From Rahnella ecdela (GTDB taxonomy: Bacteria > Pseudomonadota > Gammaproteobacteria > Enterobacterales > Enterobacteriaceae): a DNA stretch of 64,000 nucleotides. The DNA lies in NCBI RefSeq assembly GCF_019049625.1, contig NZ_JAFMOY010000130.1, positions 248,001-312,000 on the forward strand. The letters are read 5' to 3'. The translations under genes were made by a program, and so were the position numbers. The notes under the pieces are model-generated. The model searched no databases and had not been told where the DNA came from. It was given only the letters and a program-made list of their open reading frames with translations. Shown here piece after piece: positions 62,563 to 64,000 of the stretch. Each line of letters starts with the position of its first letter. The first letter of the stretch is position 1.

Positions 62563-63074
62563 TGGAAATCGTTGAATCGGGAGTAAAATTCGGGCCATTC
62601 GAAGAAATCGATATATTTCAAATCGAAAAAGTTACAAATTTTGTTCCTGATGCAAAAGCTGTAGAATTCATCTGGATTAGAGATCATATTTCCTCGATGA
62701 TATTTGTTGAGGCGAAATCATCATTTTCGAAACCAGAGAGTACTGATGACTTCGCAATGAATCTCAAAGACATATATCAGAAATTTACTGACAGCCTATT
62801 AATCCTACTTTCTACGCATTGCAACCGAAACCCAAATGTAGCTGACTGCTTACCAGAAAAGTTTAGAAATATCAACTGGTCATCAATGAATATTCACTTC
62901 AGATTGGTTATACCTAATTTTAAATCAGAATGGTTACAACCAATTTCAGATGCACTTCGCATGCAATGCAAGCATATACTAGGTGCATTCAAGATCAACA
63001 AATTAAACATTTCAATATTAAATAAAGAAATGGCAATTAAGCAGGGCCTTATCATCGAAGATGAGAACGTTTGA
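62562..63074 (+). CDS. Partner protein of the ATPase, unknown; E-x-K motif
   Basis: Protein of 170 residues I do not recognise as any named family. It has no signal peptide or membrane segment. The segment WIRDHISSMIFVEAKSSF contains Asp41, Glu50 and Lys52, spaced as the D and E-x-K of PD-(D/E)xK nucleases, with a hydrophobic strand in front, so a small nuclease is possible. The rest is helical and polar. Translation is coupled to the ATPase by a one-base overlap, and the strong AT bias is shared. The pair ends at 63074; the IS66 remnant follows 170 bases later. Confidence 0.7.
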   Translation: MEIVESGVKFGPFEEIDIFQIEKVTNFVPDAKAVEFIWIRDHISSMIFVEAKSSFSKPESTDDFAMNLKDIYQKFTDSLLILLSTHCNRNPNVADCLPEKFRNINWSSMNIHFRLVIPNFKSEWLQPISDALRMQCKHILGAFKINKLNISILNKEMAIKQGLIIEDENV

Positions 63075-63244
63075 CTTGTACATCAGCCCCCATATATTTC
63101 GAGGCAATAGCATAAAATAATTTGCGTTCACAATGTCATTATTCATAAGATTTTTTTATTTGAACGTCTTAGTTAAACACCCTCTCTCACCACTAGAAAT
63201 AATTTAGTGGTGAGAGTTTGTAAATAGATCCATTTCCACTGATA

Positions 63245-63423
63245 GTAAGCGTACACCGAGGGCCGTATTGACGGGAATGTGTTATTCAGTTGGCAGTGTG
63301 ATGCGCCAGGATAGCAGTTCGCTGACCCGGTTTACTGGCCAGTCGGCGATGACGTCAAGCACATAGTAGAGGTAGCCTTCTGGATCCACGCAGTTTAGTT
63401 TGCACGTCCCGCTCAGACTGTAC
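63245..63423 (-). mobile_element. IS66-family right-end fragment
   Basis: Remnant with a GTAAGCG end at 63245, the typical IS66 terminal sequence, and the C-terminus of tnpC inside. It stops at 63423 where another IS has inserted. The left part of the element is not in the window. Confidence 0.65.
63282..63423 (-). pseudogene. IS66 TnpC transposase C-terminal fragment
   Basis: The minus strand codes for SGTCKLNCVDPEGYLYYVLDVIADWPVNRVSELLSWRITLPTE and a stop. This is the very conserved C-terminus of IS66 TnpC (GTCKLNGVDPExYLxxVLxxIADWPxNRVxELLPW). The body of the gene is missing, being interrupted at 63423 by the IS3-type element. Confidence 0.8.
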
Positions 63424-64000
63424 TGACCTGCCCCCAGGATTAGATACAACGCTCACTTAGTAATGTCGGATCCTTCACTCTCAGAATTACCCTTTCTCCA
63501 GGCCGCCGCAAATTCAGACGGCGTCTGATAATTCAGCGCGGAGTGCGGGCGGCACTCATTATAATCCTGACGCCATTCACTGATGGTTTTCCTGGCATGA
63601 CTGACGTCACTGAACCAGTGTTCATTCAGGCATTCATCGCGAAAGCGTCCGTTAAAACTCTCAATAAATCCGTTCTGTGTCGGCTTGCCGGGCTGGATAA
63701 GCCGCAGCTCCACGCCATGCTCAAAGGCCCATTGATCGAGCGCGCGGCAGGTAAATTCCGGGCCCTGATCAGTTCTTATCGTCGCCGGATAGCCGCGAAA
63801 CAGCGCAATGCTGTCCAGAATACGCGTGACCTGCACGCCTGAAATCCCAAAGGCAACAGTGACCGTCAGGCATTCCTTCGTGAAGTCGTCCACGCAGGTA
63901 AGGCACTTGATCCTGCGACCGGTGGCCAATGCGTCCATGACGAAATCCATCGACCAGGTCAGATTGGGCGCCGCCGGACGGAGCAGCGGCAGACGTTCTG
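63424..64000 (-). mobile_element. IS3-family element (IS407 group) nested in IS66, continues off window
   Basis: The element starts at 63424 with TGACCTGCCCCC, a probable terminal repeat, directly at the broken end of the IS66 tnpC. It runs to the window edge and contains orfB. Its left half lies beyond the window. Confidence 0.7.
63453..63999 (-). CDS. IS3-family transposase orfB (5' end off window)
   Basis: C-terminal 180 or so residues of the DDE transposase of an IS407-group IS3 element. The frame stays open to the right edge with [23 protein letters not shown], the usual start of the catalytic domain. The three acidic residues are seen: Asp in SMDFVMDAL, Asp in [14 protein letters not shown] and Glu in [20 protein letters not shown], followed by the typical [18 protein letters not shown]. 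The catalytic core is intact in the visible part. Confidence 0.88.
   Translation of the reverse strand, partial: ERLPLLRPAAPNLTWSMDFVMDALATGRRIKCLTCVDDFTKECLTVTVAFGISGVQVTRILDSIALFRGYPATIRTDQGPEFTCRALDQWAFEHGVELRLIQPGKPTQNGFIESFNGRFRDECLNEHWFSDVSHARKTISEWRQDYNECRPHSALNYQTPSEFAAAWRKGNSESEGSDITK

Noticed and set aside
1-64000. CRISPR arrays, tRNA and rRNA genes
   Set aside because: No regular spacer-repeat pattern, no cloverleaf-like tRNA and no rRNA segment was noticed by eye; only the tmRNA 3' end at 59694 is RNA-related.

Overview
The window looks like DNA from a gammaproteobacterium of the order Enterobacterales. Many products match Escherichia coli proteins closely over their full length (OtsA, TreF, ArsB/C/R, YebG, DcuS/DcuR, Gcd, HlyE, the CP4-57-type integrase), while the gene order is not that of E. 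coli. A Rahnella- or Serratia-like member of the Yersiniaceae is the best guess, from gene content only. No rRNA, tRNA or CRISPR array was seen, so genus and replicon (chromosome or large plasmid) cannot be settled here.

Layout. 0-3.8 kb: trehalose synthesis and breakdown (otsB-otsA-treF). 3.8-16.6 kb: divergent regulator/target pairs: LysR with a TauE/SafE exporter, AraC with azlCD, LysR with a carbon-nitrogen hydrolase, TetR with an O-methyltransferase, and SnoaL-like with LysR. Among them lie yebG with a textbook LexA box, a class A acid phosphatase, a GFA-domain protein and a creatinase/M24-fold protein. 16.6-19.5 kb: an arsenic locus (arsC, arsB, arsR, with divergent arsH). 19.5-22.6 kb: a mobile-element graveyard (ISNCY-type transposase remnant, LysR gene fragment, a TPR protein, an IS3-family element with an in-frame stop). 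22.8-28.3 kb: iron uptake (TonB receptor), a PQQ-type sorbosone dehydrogenase lipoprotein and small membrane proteins. 28.4-36.8 kb: a catabolic cluster of GntR regulator, TIM-barrel isomerase, a four-gene polyamine-type ABC importer, a metal-ligand-less M24-fold protein and a flavin reductase. 37-41.5 kb: an SDR, membrane glucose dehydrogenase gcd, and an RcnB-like protein.

41.7-51.9 kb is an anaerobic C4-dicarboxylate module. The DcuS/DcuR sensor pair sits next to ApbE and a 925-residue flavoprotein with OYE, FMN-binding and fumarate-reductase domains. A DASS transporter and a class I fumarase follow. A perfect FNR box is placed exactly where a class II FNR promoter for the transporter would need it. 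Together these can import a dicarboxylate, interconvert malate and fumarate, and reduce fumarate with NADH in the cytoplasm.

52-59.3 kb holds DUF1090 and DUF3750 proteins, a clear homologue of the pore-forming toxin HlyE/ClyA, a sugar-catabolism operon (MFS symporter, isomerase, LacI regulator) with two matching operators, and an SDR. From 59.7 kb to the right edge is an integrated element. Its junction carries the 3' end of tmRNA (ssrA) inside a truncated SDR gene, followed by a CP4-57-type integrase. Next come an AT-rich two-gene cassette (AAA ATPase plus a small protein with an E-x-K motif) that could be a defence system, and an IS66 remnant with an IS3-family element nested in it.
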